Source: GM7GCV1 sp965222065
GTDB taxonomy: Bacteria > Pseudomonadota > Gammaproteobacteria > Pseudomonadales > GM7GCV1
Reading direction: 5' to 3'
DNA: 64,000 nucleotides
NCBI GenBank assembly: GCA_965222065.1
Contig: OZ244933.1
Span: 2,046,001-2,110,000 of the forward strand
Both the position numbers and the translations under genes were made by a program. The notes under the pieces were generated by a model, which was not told where the DNA came from, ran no database searches, and saw only the letters and a list, made by a program, of their open reading frames with translations. Positions 56,552-64,000 of this stretch are shown in pieces. The number at the start of each line of letters is the position of its first letter. Positions within the stretch are counted from its first letter, which is position 1.

Positions 56552-57248
56552 TTTGTTGGCTGCACTTTTAATTGGTTTCGCCTCCAGTGCGCACTGTGTG
56601 TTTATGTGTGGGGGTATCTCGGCGGCATTTACGGCAGCACCGGATCTGGGGGCGGGGCGACAAAATTTTTTGGGCCTGATGTTTCAGTGTGGACGGTTGC
56701 TAAGCTATGGGGTAATAGGCGTTCTTCTGGGCGGCCTTGTGGCAACGGCGGGACAGGTATCAGACCCGGGGTTAATACTGAGAGTAATTGCCGGTCTGAT
56801 GCTGGTTGGCATGGGGTTGTATCTGGCCAATTTCTGGCATGGCCTGGCTTTGCTGGAAAAACCCCTTGCCCCTGTATGGAAGAAGCTCAGTAAGCGCGCG
56901 GCGCAGTGGCTACCGGTAAGGCATACCTCCCACGCACTGATCATTGGCGCACTTTGGGGCTGGCTTCCCTGCGGCCTGGTCTACAGTACCCTGGCATGGG
57001 CTTCTACTACGTCAAATTCGGCCTGGGAGTCCGGCCTGTTAATGATGGCAATGTGTCTGGGGACCATGCCGGCCATGCTGGGAATCAGTTTTTTTGGCCG
57101 GATTCTTAGCAAGAAATCAACCCGGACTGTCGCAGGCATTATGCTGTGTCTGTTTGGCCTCTGGACGATGTGGATGCCAATGCAGGGATTGTTTACCCCG
57201 TCCATGTCTCATGAGGGCCACAGTACGGAAATGCACATGGGGCATTAG
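56526..57248 (+). CDS. Sulfite exporter TauE/SafE (DsbD_2-like) membrane protein
   Basis: 240 residues from the ATG at 56526, inside the end of ccoS; starts further upstream overlap ccoS entirely. Six or so membrane helices, with SSAHCVFMCGGISAAF in the first helix and GALWGWLPCGLVYSTLAWA in the second half. These are the paired Cys motifs of the DsbD-like/TauE family commonly found after ccoS. The tail is His/Met-rich (MSHEGHSTEMHMGH), consistent with copper binding. A role in copper or thiol handling for cbb3 assembly is inferred. It ends the cco operon. Confidence 0.85.
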   Translation: MSLTNMIVNLLAALLIGFASSAHCVFMCGGISAAFTAAPDLGAGRQNFLGLMFQCGRLLSYGVIGVLLGGLVATAGQVSDPGLILRVIAGLMLVGMGLYLANFWHGLALLEKPLAPVWKKLSKRAAQWLPVRHTSHALIIGALWGWLPCGLVYSTLAWASTTSNSAWESGLLMMAMCLGTMPAMLGISFFGRILSKKSTRTVAGIMLCLFGLWTMWMPMQGLFTPSMSHEGHSTEMHMGH

Positions 57249-57283
57249 GTAAGCAGCAAGATCCGTTGAAGATTGGCGCTGTA

Positions 57284-57297
57284 TTGATATTGATCAA
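57284..57297 (+). promoter_or_regulatory. FNR/ANR box upstream of the Yip1 gene
   Basis: TTGATATTGATCAA is a perfect match to TTGATnnnnATCAA, 101 bp upstream of the Yip1-family start. No clear -10 could be chosen. Confidence 0.75.
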
Positions 57298-57397
57298 TCA
57301 ACGGTTAATAAAGATTTGGTTAAGTAGGCAGTTATAGACTGGCTACAGGTTTGGGTAGTTAAACTACGTTTATATTAACTCCGAGGGAGAGACAGCG

Positions 57398-57997
57398 ATG
57401 TTGTCAAAAATCTGGGGAATCATGTTTAAGCCGACGGCGACTTGGCGAGAAATAGGTGAAATGTCGGAATCACAACTGAACTGGTATTTATTGTATCCGG
57501 TTATTCTGGGGCTTCTTCCAGCGTTCGCCTGGTATTACGGCACGACCCAGGTGGGTTGGACAGTCGCAGGAGAAAGCCTGACAAGGCTAACCCCGGGTTC
57601 AGCCGCAGGGATGGCTGTTTGTTATTACCTTGCCCAGCTAACCGCCATTGCCATTATCGGCTATCTGATCCACTGGATGTCCAAAACCTATGATGCAGAT
57701 ACGTCGACTGTTAAGGGGATTGTTCTGGCCGGGTTTACGGCGACGCCCTTGTTGCTCGCCGGTGTAGTGGGTGTTTACCCGATTCTAACGCTGGATTTAT
57801 TGTTGGCGATCCTGTCCTCTTCCTGGGCTGTGTACTTGCTGTATAAAGGGATTCCCCTGGCGATGAAAATGCCCGCTGAGCGGGGATTCCTGTATGCCAG
57901 TTCGGTTGTGGGCGTGGTTCTGGTAATGGTGATTGCCATGATGGGCGCGACGCTTATTCTTTGGGATATGGGGTTCGAACCTGTCTTTCAGGACTAG
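57398..57997 (+). CDS. Yip1-family inner-membrane protein
   Basis: 199 residues with five predicted membrane helices. The N-terminus (IMFKPTATWREIGE) is the typical start of bacterial Yip1 (PF04893) proteins. Their function is poorly known. ATG after GGGAGAG. The perfect FNR/ANR box upstream and the position between the cbb3 operon and ompW suggest expression at low oxygen. No partner gene in the same transcript is evident. Confidence 0.82.
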   Translation: MLSKIWGIMFKPTATWREIGEMSESQLNWYLLYPVILGLLPAFAWYYGTTQVGWTVAGESLTRLTPGSAAGMAVCYYLAQLTAIAIIGYLIHWMSKTYDADTSTVKGIVLAGFTATPLLLAGVVGVYPILTLDLLLAILSSSWAVYLLYKGIPLAMKMPAERGFLYASSVVGVVLVMVIAMMGATLILWDMGFEPVFQD

Positions 57998-58058
57998 CGC
58001 CCAAATGGTCGACAAGTCAACATAACTAGCTGAAATAAAAGGAAAAGTTGATATTTTT

Positions 58059-58100
58059 TTGACCTGGATCAGTGTCGGCTGAAACGCGAAAACCTAGACT
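58059..58100 (+). promoter_or_regulatory. FNR/ANR box and promoter of ompW
   Basis: TTGACCTGGATCAG (58059-58072) matches 8 of 10 consensus positions. A -10 TAGACT at 58095-58100 places the box centre at about -41.5. E. coli ompW is known to be FNR-controlled, which supports the call. Confidence 0.65.
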
Positions 58101-58130
58101 GTTTTTATTCAAAACAGATAGGAGAAAATC

Positions 58131-58805
58131 ATGCGTTTCCAGTGTCTACTTTGTGCGGCAGTGACCGCTCTCATGGTATTACCCGCACAGGCGCGAGAAG
58201 TTGGAGACATCAGTGTCCAGGTTGGCGCCGTTAATGTGAATCCCGATGCCAGCAGTACGCCGCTTAGTCTGAATAACTCGGCAGTCGCCAATTCCAGCGC
58301 CAATGTGTATTCGGATACCCAGCTGGGTATTACCCTGCGCTATATGTGGAGGGAGTCTTTGGGGCTGGAACTCCTGGCGGCCACGCCATTTTCCCATGAT
58401 ATTACGGCGGCAACCGGAGCGCTCGGGTTGGGACCTGTTCCAGCAGGTGAAACAAAGCACCTTCCTCCCACCCTTTCGATGCTTTGGTTCCCCATGGAAG
58501 CTTCCGGAAACCTTCAGCCTTACGTTGGCCTGGGATTGAACTACACCAAATTTTTTAGTGAGAGCGTATCCCCGACACTTGAAGATGTTCTGGGAACGGG
58601 TTCTCTGAAGCTGGACGATTCCTTTGGGCTGTCATTCTCTGCCGGTGTCGATTACCACCTTTCTGACAAACTGGGTGTCAACCTGGCCGTGCGCAAGATT
58701 GATATCGATACGAATGCGGTGTTCAGTTTTTCCGGAGCTGAGTTAACCACTGATGTGGAAATTGAACCATGGGTCTATATGGCCGGCTTTAGCTATCAGT
58801 TTTAG
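58131..58805 (+). CDS. ompW: OmpW-family outer membrane protein
   Basis: 224 residues. A signal peptide cleaves near AQA-REV. An eight-stranded beta-barrel is predicted, with the OmpW pattern VQVGAVNVNPD, TLRYMWRESLGLELLAATPF, LPPTLSMLWFP, YVGLGLNYTKFF, and a C-terminal FSYQF ending in Phe as needed for outer membrane insertion. OmpW forms a small hydrophobic channel. ATG after AGGAGA. An FNR-type site lies upstream and a strong terminator follows. Confidence 0.92.
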   Translation: MRFQCLLCAAVTALMVLPAQAREVGDISVQVGAVNVNPDASSTPLSLNNSAVANSSANVYSDTQLGITLRYMWRESLGLELLAATPFSHDITAATGALGLGPVPAGETKHLPPTLSMLWFPMEASGNLQPYVGLGLNYTKFFSESVSPTLEDVLGTGSLKLDDSFGLSFSAGVDYHLSDKLGVNLAVRKIDIDTNAVFSFSGAELTTDVEIEPWVYMAGFSYQF

Positions 58806-58826
58806 TTTTATTTCTTCCCTTGATTT

Positions 58827-58849
58827 GGGCCGCGTTCGCGGCCCTTTTT
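58827..58849 (+). terminator. Rho-independent terminator of ompW
   Basis: GGGCCGCG TT CGCGGCCC followed by five T. The next 70 bp hold further small inverted repeats (such as GGATTAT / ATAATCC) without a T run. Confidence 0.9.
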
Positions 58850-58920
58850 ATAGCGCCTGCTAAAGTGGGTTATAGCGCAGGCTGTGGATTATGGCGCTGG
58901 CTATAATCCGTTGGCTTTGG

Positions 58921-59940
58921 TTAAAGTGTTATGGTGCAACCTTTCTTGCTGCTGATCAGGGCTTGCTCAATGATTCTAATCGCATCGGCTGCTTCGAAAA
59001 CAGTCACGGGCGGTTCTTCGTTGTTTTCGATGGCGCTGGCGAGCCTGACAAAGTATTCCGCATAGTTGCCCTTTTTTGTCGTCACGACTTTTCTACTGGT
59101 TCCGTCATGGAGAAATCCGCGGTCCTCATTTTCAAGGCCAAATAAAGGATCGGTAGGCAGCATGCCGGCTTTGAGTTGAGCCTCCTGGGGATCAAGCCCT
59201 GTTTTGATATAGCTGCCGGAAGTGCCCTGCAGTTGAAACCGAATATTGGGTCCGGCAGAGAAAGGGCAGCTATGAAGTAATACTTCCAGCTCCGGATAGT
59301 GCAGCATCACATGAAAATAGTCGTCAACCAGGGCATTTTCACGCCGTGTCAGAATACGGGCGGTAACAGCGTTGGGTATGCCGAATAGAGTCAGTGCCTG
59401 GTCGACCAAATGAGGTCCCAGATCCCACCATATTCCCGCGCCAGGTCCAGGACGTTCTCGCCAGCGTTGGGTCGTGTTCGGGCGAAAGCGGTCCCAGCGT
59501 GATTCGACATAGCGAAGTTCTCCCAAGTCTCCCTCTTCAAGCAAGGATTGGACGGTCAGGAAGTCCCCATCCCAGCGACGGTTCTGAAACACTGAAAAAA
59601 TGGCGGACTTGGTTTGTGTTAATTCAATCAGTGCTGTGGCCTCAGCGCTGCTGGTTACCATGGGTTTCTCCAATACGGTATGTATTCCTTTCTCCAGGCA
59701 GAGCTTGGCCATTGCGTAATGATGCTCATTGGTTGAGGTGATAATCACCAGGTCAATCTTTCCGGAGTCGAGCATGGCCTCGGGGGATTCAAAGGTTTCC
59801 ACCTCAGGGAGATCGTTACGTACTACCTCAGGCCTTGATGAGCATATTGCACGCAGCTCAAATTGGGGAGACGTCTTTATAAAGGGGATATGAAATGTTG
59901 TGGCCGAAAAACCGTAGCCAATGATGCCGACATGAATCAT
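58921..59940 (-). CDS. Gfo/Idh/MocA-family oxidoreductase, YdgJ-like
   Basis: 339 residues, cytoplasmic (no signal). The Rossmann start is VGIIGYGFSATTFHIPF. The catalytic EKP motif is intact in VLEKPMVTS, and GIWWDLGPHLVDQAL carries the Asp/His active-site set. It is close to the YdgJ/scyllo-inositol dehydrogenase-type subgroup that oxidises cyclitols or sugars with NAD(P). The ATG at 59940 has no strong ribosome binding site; a short reading frame ends 6 bp upstream. It lies between ompW and the TonB receptor, and downstream of the latter's terminator. Confidence 0.87.
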   Translation of the reverse strand: MIHVGIIGYGFSATTFHIPFIKTSPQFELRAICSSRPEVVRNDLPEVETFESPEAMLDSGKIDLVIITSTNEHHYAMAKLCLEKGIHTVLEKPMVTSSAEATALIELTQTKSAIFSVFQNRRWDGDFLTVQSLLEEGDLGELRYVESRWDRFRPNTTQRWRERPGPGAGIWWDLGPHLVDQALTLFGIPNAVTARILTRRENALVDDYFHVMLHYPELEVLLHSCPFSAGPNIRFQLQGTSGSYIKTGLDPQEAQLKAGMLPTDPLFGLENEDRGFLHDGTSRKVVTTKKGNYAEYFVRLASAIENNEEPPVTVFEAADAIRIIEQALISSKKGCTITL

Positions 59941-60134
59941 CTGGAATTAGTTACCAATAAAGTGGAGGGCAAGCATAACATTCACCAGCAAATGCCAAAT
60001 TGTTTGATTGTCTGCGTTTGCAGCAAAAAGTGATTCTGAGGACGGGTAATAAAGCCCTTGGCTCTCCATCGTAAAAAAGAAGGTATCTACCAGACATGAG
60101 CGCTTCCAACTGGTTTCGGCTACCTTCAAGAATA

Positions 60135-60163
60135 AAAAATGCCAGCGTAGTGCTGGCATTTTT
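60135..60163. terminator. Terminator after the TonB receptor gene
   Basis: AAAAATGCCAGC / GCTGGCATTTTT, a perfect 12-bp stem with a 5-nt loop, 13 bp after the receptor's stop on the minus strand. Confidence 0.88.
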
Positions 60164-60176
60164 GGTAAGTAAATTT

Positions 60177-62321
60177 TTAGAAGCTGTATTCCATTCCTAT
60201 GGAAACAGACTGTGGCTTGTTTGGTCGGGCTCCGTCAGGCTTCCGGGAGACGATCGCCTGCTCGTCAAAGAGGTTTTCGGCCTTGAAAAATACCTGGGTA
60301 TCGGCATTAAGATCGTAACGGCTGATCAGGTCGACTACGAAAAAAGATTCGGTTTCACCAAAAGGTGTCGGAGAGTTATTGCAGCCTACACTGTCGCATA
60401 AGCTATCTGTATATTTGGCTACAATATAGTTGCTCCAGCCGAAATCACTTTCGAGGCCTGCACTGAAGCTTAGCGTGTTTTCGGGAATGTCAGCCAATTG
60501 GTCGCCCTTAACAAAGCCATTGGCTGGATTATCTTCACTTATCTCGGCTTGAGTATGGGTGTAAGAGAGGCTTAGCGGCACTTGATAGTTCCCCAGGGCA
60601 AACTGGTTGCCCAGTTGAAACTCGAGCCCGGAAACTTGTGCCTGGCCTGTCAGGAAACTGCCCGAAGTGGCACCACTGCTGCAGGGGTTGGCAAGAGAGC
60701 AGTTTTCGGTTTTGTTGTCGAAGTCGCTGAAAAAGGCAATAGCCTCAACAAAAAGATTGTCGTTGTTAAATCGCAGCCCGGCTTCGTAATTTATGCTGGT
60801 TTCCGGTTCTTCAGAGGCAACGGCGCCTCCGCCAAGTGGTGAAAAGCCTTTATGTATACCTGTCAGAAATTGCCATTCATCGCTCAAATCCCAGGTAAGT
60901 GAAAGGCCAGGTAACCAGTCACTGCTGTCGTTGCTGCGGCTTGTTGGCGGTGTCGCGCGCTCCGGGTCGGCGTATTGTGAGCGAGCACTTTCCACATCTT
61001 CATAGCGCAATGCGAATTGCAGGTTGAGAGCATCAGATACCTGCCAGGTATCGGTCGCCCAAAAGCTTAGTGCATCGGCAGTTTCAATACGATTGTCTCC
61101 ACCGGTAGGTTGCACAGTGCTCTGGTATACCAGGCTTCCATTGATCTGGTCATATATTTCCACTGGCTGGAATCGATCCATTTCATCTTCGTGTATGCGT
61201 CCACCGATTTCGAGTGAATGTGCGCCTATGGCCGTCGCCAGATTTAGTTCTATGCCGGATGATTCATAGCTGCGGTTGTTGTGCTTATACTCCAGCCCGC
61301 TGGCATCAGCTCTGCCATCCAAAACTGCCTGGGCGTCTGTGTCCCCAGCATTGGCTGCGCTGATTAAAGCACTGCCACCACCAAGCTTGAACCAGTCGCG
61401 GGCAAATTCGTTGTGGTACGCCATGGTTGTCAGTGTGGTTGTCTCGCCCAGGTTTAGGCTGTAAGTGAGGCTATAGCCATCGTGTTCGTTATCCATCTGG
61501 TCGATCGAGGATAGCCCATAGCGTCGGTTGGGATTCTGCCTGAAGTCAGCATCAGTCAGTCCCAGGTAAGTTTCGTTGGAAACTTCCCTTGAATGCTGGG
61601 CTTTAAATAGTAACCGTTGCTGCTCTCCTTCCCATGCCAGTTTGACCAGGTAATCCTGAATATCCAAACCGGCGTCGCGAGTGCTTCGGTCTATGTGTTT
61701 AAAACCGTCACTATCACGTTGTACGGTTTCTACTAGCCAGCCAAAGCTGTCACCTTGATCGCCGTAATGGGCATGGAGGTCCCGGCTGCCGTGTTCGCCA
61801 ACAACCGCCATTATATTTCCGGATCTGGAATGCGGAATTGGTGTGGATATAAGATTGATTACCCCGCCAGTGGTTTGTGGGCCATAGCGTAGAAGAGGCG
61901 CACCTTTGAGAACCTCTACTGATGACATACGCATGGTCGTGGGAAAGTAGTAGGCTGCCGGATTGGAATAGGGTGCCGGAGCTATCATGACTCCGTCTTC
62001 CAATAGTGTGACTTTTCCTGAACGCTCTGAACCCGCTGCCCGGATCCCGATATTTGGCCTTAGTCCTAGCCCGTCTTCTTCGCGTACGTAAGTCCCGGGA
62101 ATGGTTTTTAGCAATTGATTGATATCTGTAGCGGCCTCGATGCGGATTTGATCTTCATCAATGAGTGCGCCGGAACCGGCAATATTTCGGGCTTCATCAC
62201 GTGTTCCAATGATTTGAACGACCTCCAGCCATGTGCTTTGGCTGTTTTCAGCTTCCTGAGCCAAAGCCGGGATGCTGAATATGACAGCTGTGAGTGTATG
62301 AATAAGGCGTGTGTATTTCAT
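60177..62321 (-). CDS. TonB-dependent outer membrane receptor, FecA/siderophore type
   Basis: 714 residues from ATG 62321, with GGAGAA upstream; the longer frame to 62393 runs through the Fur box and is not used. A signal peptide cleaves near ALA-QEA. The TonB box region is probably LEVVQIIGTRDE. The plug has DINQLLKTIPGTYVREEDG, GIRAAGSERSGKVTLLEDG and SVEVLKGAPLLRYGPQTTGG. The 22-stranded barrel ends in VSIGMEYSF. It imports an iron chelate across the outer membrane using TonB energy. A near-consensus Fur site lies 57 bp upstream. No inner-membrane partner is in the window. Confidence 0.92.
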   Translation of the reverse strand: MKYTRLIHTLTAVIFSIPALAQEAENSQSTWLEVVQIIGTRDEARNIAGSGALIDEDQIRIEAATDINQLLKTIPGTYVREEDGLGLRPNIGIRAAGSERSGKVTLLEDGVMIAPAPYSNPAAYYFPTTMRMSSVEVLKGAPLLRYGPQTTGGVINLISTPIPHSRSGNIMAVVGEHGSRDLHAHYGDQGDSFGWLVETVQRDSDGFKHIDRSTRDAGLDIQDYLVKLAWEGEQQRLLFKAQHSREVSNETYLGLTDADFRQNPNRRYGLSSIDQMDNEHDGYSLTYSLNLGETTTLTTMAYHNEFARDWFKLGGGSALISAANAGDTDAQAVLDGRADASGLEYKHNNRSYESSGIELNLATAIGAHSLEIGGRIHEDEMDRFQPVEIYDQINGSLVYQSTVQPTGGDNRIETADALSFWATDTWQVSDALNLQFALRYEDVESARSQYADPERATPPTSRSNDSSDWLPGLSLTWDLSDEWQFLTGIHKGFSPLGGGAVASEEPETSINYEAGLRFNNDNLFVEAIAFFSDFDNKTENCSLANPCSSGATSGSFLTGQAQVSGLEFQLGNQFALGNYQVPLSLSYTHTQAEISEDNPANGFVKGDQLADIPENTLSFSAGLESDFGWSNYIVAKYTDSLCDSVGCNNSPTPFGETESFFVVDLISRYDLNADTQVFFKAENLFDEQAIVSRKPDGARPNKPQSVSIGMEYSF

Positions 62322-62370
62322 GTATTCTCCAGGATGAACTGCAACGTGTAGCGTTTGTAATATGCGGCCA

Positions 62371-62399
62371 TTGTAAATGATAATATTTATCATTTACAA
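62371..62399 (-). promoter_or_regulatory. Fur box of the TonB receptor gene
   Basis: A 29-bp inverted repeat with 12-bp perfect arms. Its centre TGATAATATTTATCA (62378-62392) matches the 7-1-7 Fur consensus TGATAATNATTATCA at 13 of 14 defined positions. Iron repression is expected. Confidence 0.85.
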
Positions 62400-62609
62400 A
62401 TATTAATAATAGTAATTTTTATTTTTGATCCTTGCGGGCATAAAAAAGCGAGCTGAAACCGAACGGCATTTGGGGAACAGGATTTGCTTGCCAGTAATTT
62501 ATGGGTGCGCACTGGGGCGGTTCTATGGGGAATATTAAAAGATGGCAGACGGCCATCTGCGCTAGAGATTTTGCTAAACTCTTGCGCTAATTTTTTCTAT
62601 GGTTATCCG

Positions 62610-63362
62610 ATGGAAGGCCCTTTTATCCTGGAAATAGACGGCGGCAACAGTGGCTACAAATGGCGGCTGTTGGGTGGTGCTGGGATTATTTCTTCAGGGC
62701 GCTTTTCTGAAAACGAGCTTTTGCCGGGCTTTGAGGCGGTTGTTGGTGAACTGGAAGAACCGGTGCAAGCACGGATTGTCAGTGTCGCCGGAGAGCAGGG
62801 GGATGCAGCGTTAATCATCACGTTGCAGGCACTTGGTATTGAGCCAATTCATTTTGCGGAGGTGACCAGGGAAAAGGCGGGTGTACGTTGTGGCTATGAG
62901 GATCTTAACCAACTGGGCGTTGATCGCTGGCTGGCAGTTCTCGCTGCGGCCAGCGAGTTTAATGGCCCCCTGGCCGTTGCTGATTTTGGCACGGCACTCA
63001 CCCTGGATTTCGTTGATTCAAATCGAAACCACCTGGGCGGTTATATTGTCCCCGGCTGGGGATTAATGTGTCAGGCGCTGATCGAAGGTACTGCCATTGA
63101 TGCCTCCCGAATCCCCCTTGATTATAAAGCCGGTGAGTTAGGGCCAGGGCTGTCCAGTTCCAGTGCTATAGGGCAGGGGCGAATGCTCTGTCTGTCGGCA
63201 TTTGTATCTGCCGGTGTGTCCCGGTTTGAGCAAAGTCTCGATGACGAGGCAACCCTGGTGTGCACTGGAGGAGATGCATCGAGAGTATTACCCTTTATTA
63301 CTAAGGAAGCAGTCTTTCGCCCTGACTTGGTGATGGATGGATTGGTGCTGGCGTTGTCCTAG
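62610..63362 (+). CDS. coaX: Type III pantothenate kinase
   Basis: 250 residues from ATG 62610; the longer frame to 62484 adds a non-homologous segment. It is an ASKHA-fold kinase: LEIDGGNSGYKWRLL (phosphate-binding Asp), GYEDLNQLGVDRWLAVLAA, VADFGTALTLDFV (catalytic Asp) and GGYIVPGWGLM. It phosphorylates pantothenate in the first step of coenzyme A synthesis and is cytoplasmic. The usual birA gene is not directly upstream, the divergent TonB receptor being there instead. The SPOR-domain gene starts 3 bp after the stop, an arrangement known from other gammaproteobacteria. Confidence 0.92.
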   Translation: MEGPFILEIDGGNSGYKWRLLGGAGIISSGRFSENELLPGFEAVVGELEEPVQARIVSVAGEQGDAALIITLQALGIEPIHFAEVTREKAGVRCGYEDLNQLGVDRWLAVLAAASEFNGPLAVADFGTALTLDFVDSNRNHLGGYIVPGWGLMCQALIEGTAIDASRIPLDYKAGELGPGLSSSSAIGQGRMLCLSAFVSAGVSRFEQSLDDEATLVCTGGDASRVLPFITKEAVFRPDLVMDGLVLALS

Positions 63363-63364
63363 AT

Positions 63365-64000
63365 ATGATTAGATTGGTAGTTGCACTGTTTGTTGTTATT
63401 AATGTCATTCTTGCATTGCTGTTTTTTGGTGAAAAAAACGGTGTGACGGATTCTCGCCATGCAACCCTGCTTCCGGCAGATTCGGGAGATCAGCTGATTC
63501 TTTTGTCTGACGTTGATGCGTCCGAATTAACCACCAAAACCCAGTCTGTTAATAATCAGGACGAACCTGTTTCTCCAACAACCGGAGAAACTCCCCCTGA
63601 GGAAGAAGCGGCAGAGTTGCAAATGTGCATGCTGTCTGGCCCCTTTGTCAGCCAGGACAGGGCTCGAGAACTGGCAGATCGAATCGGTGCGCTGGGCGTG
63701 AGCGTGGATTTCCTGACTGAAACAACGGAAAGTCCGGGATCTATCATGGTATATACTGGTCCGTTTGCTTCAGCCCAGCAGGCACAGCGTGAACTCAGGG
63801 TATTGCAATCCTCGGGTATTGACAGTTTTGTTGTCGCGGATGGTGAACTGGCCAATGCGATTTCGCTTGGCGTGTTCAGGACCCTGGAAAATGCAAGGAC
63901 ACAGCAGGACAGGATTGAGCAGCTTGGTTACCAGACACAAACCTACCAGTATATGGTTGAAAGCGACCGCTACTATGTCAACTTCAGTGGACGCGTGCTG
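63365..64000 (+). CDS. SPOR-domain protein, 3' end outside window
   Basis: 212 residues are visible and the frame is open at the window's end. One N-terminal membrane helix (LVVALFVVINVILALLFF), an acidic Pro/Thr linker, then a SPOR-like domain (about residues 100-160: MLSGPFVSQDRARELADRI, VYTGPFASAQQAQREL). A second section (ISLGVFRTLENARTQQDRI) looks like another SPOR repeat. SPOR domains bind denuded peptidoglycan. It lies just after coaX, where gammaproteobacteria often carry such a gene. Its start at 63365 overlaps the coaX operon context. Confidence 0.82.
   Translation, partial: MIRLVVALFVVINVILALLFFGEKNGVTDSRHATLLPADSGDQLILLSDVDASELTTKTQSVNNQDEPVSPTTGETPPEEEAAELQMCMLSGPFVSQDRARELADRIGALGVSVDFLTETTESPGSIMVYTGPFASAQQAQRELRVLQSSGIDSFVVADGELANAISLGVFRTLENARTQQDRIEQLGYQTQTYQYMVESDRYYVNFSGRVL

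Noticed and set aside
59947..60159. A 70-codon minus-strand frame just upstream of the YdgJ-like gene
   Set aside because: It runs through the terminator at 60135-60163 and has no ribosome binding site or recognisable protein; only coupling of its last codons to the downstream start is conceivable.
61122..61133. CTGGTATACCAG, a perfect 12-bp palindrome resembling a GntR operator
   Set aside because: It lies in the middle of the TonB receptor gene, far from any start, and lacks the CTGTATAC core of the intergenic sites.
62540..62562. Hairpin AGATGGC / GCCATCT upstream of coaX as a terminator
   Set aside because: No T run follows and no gene on the plus strand precedes it.

Overview
The window looks like the chromosome of a marine-type gammaproteobacterium. 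The evidence is the GC content near 50%, the gammaproteobacterial 23S/5S rRNA and tRNA-Ile/tRNA-Ala genes, a complete ccoNOQP-GHIS cbb3 oxidase locus with FNR/ANR-type boxes, OmpW, a Fur-controlled TonB receptor and the coaX-SPOR gene pair. I cannot name the species. I see no prophage, insertion sequence or CRISPR array.

Layout. 1-18.5 kb is an island for handling sugars and sugar acids outside the cytoplasm. It holds tandem SMP-30/gluconolactonase genes, a cupin-SMP-30 lipoprotein with a BASS-type transporter, two tandem pairs of Tat-exported TIM-barrel protein plus small secreted protein, a cytochrome c/sugar dehydrogenase fusion, two SDR dehydrogenases, a PVC-type haem protein, a GntP permease and a GntR/FCD regulator. 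19.2-21.2 kb has a repeat-rich gap, a glycosyltransferase and a broken glycosyltransferase. 21.2-25.1 kb is an rRNA operon (promoter, tRNA-Ile, tRNA-Ala, 23S, 5S) with no 16S gene. 25.3-42.2 kb returns to carbohydrate chemistry: tandem GSDH-family proteins, another SMP-30, a DUF1080 hydrolase next to a giant DUF1080-cytochrome-propeller protein, quinone oxidoreductase, an esterase, an AEC transporter, two more Tat TIM-barrel proteins, a Tat-exported Gfo/Idh/MocA protein and a XylX-like sugar-acid dehydratase. 42.2-48.5 kb is a six-gene ebo cluster (order A-B-D-E-F-C). 48.7-57.2 kb is the cbb3 oxidase with its assembly genes. 57.4-64 kb holds a Yip1 protein, OmpW, a YdgJ-like oxidoreductase, the TonB receptor, coaX and a partial SPOR protein.

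How it fits together. The 8-mer CTGTATAC (either strand), the core of a FadR-type GntR operator, occurs in six intergenic gaps. They lie upstream of TIM-barrel pair 1/BASS transporter, the cytochrome-GSDH gene, the SDR pair/PVC haem protein (two sites), gntP and, unexpectedly, eboA. A one-mismatch copy precedes the third TIM-barrel gene. The simplest reading is a local regulon of the GntR protein beside gntP, covering periplasmic sugar oxidation, lactone opening, sugar-acid uptake and cytoplasmic dehydrogenation/dehydration, and possibly the ebo cluster. The proteins are from known families. The less expected points are the Tat-exported TIM-barrel expansion, the shared operator, the ebo link and the 16S-less rRNA operon.
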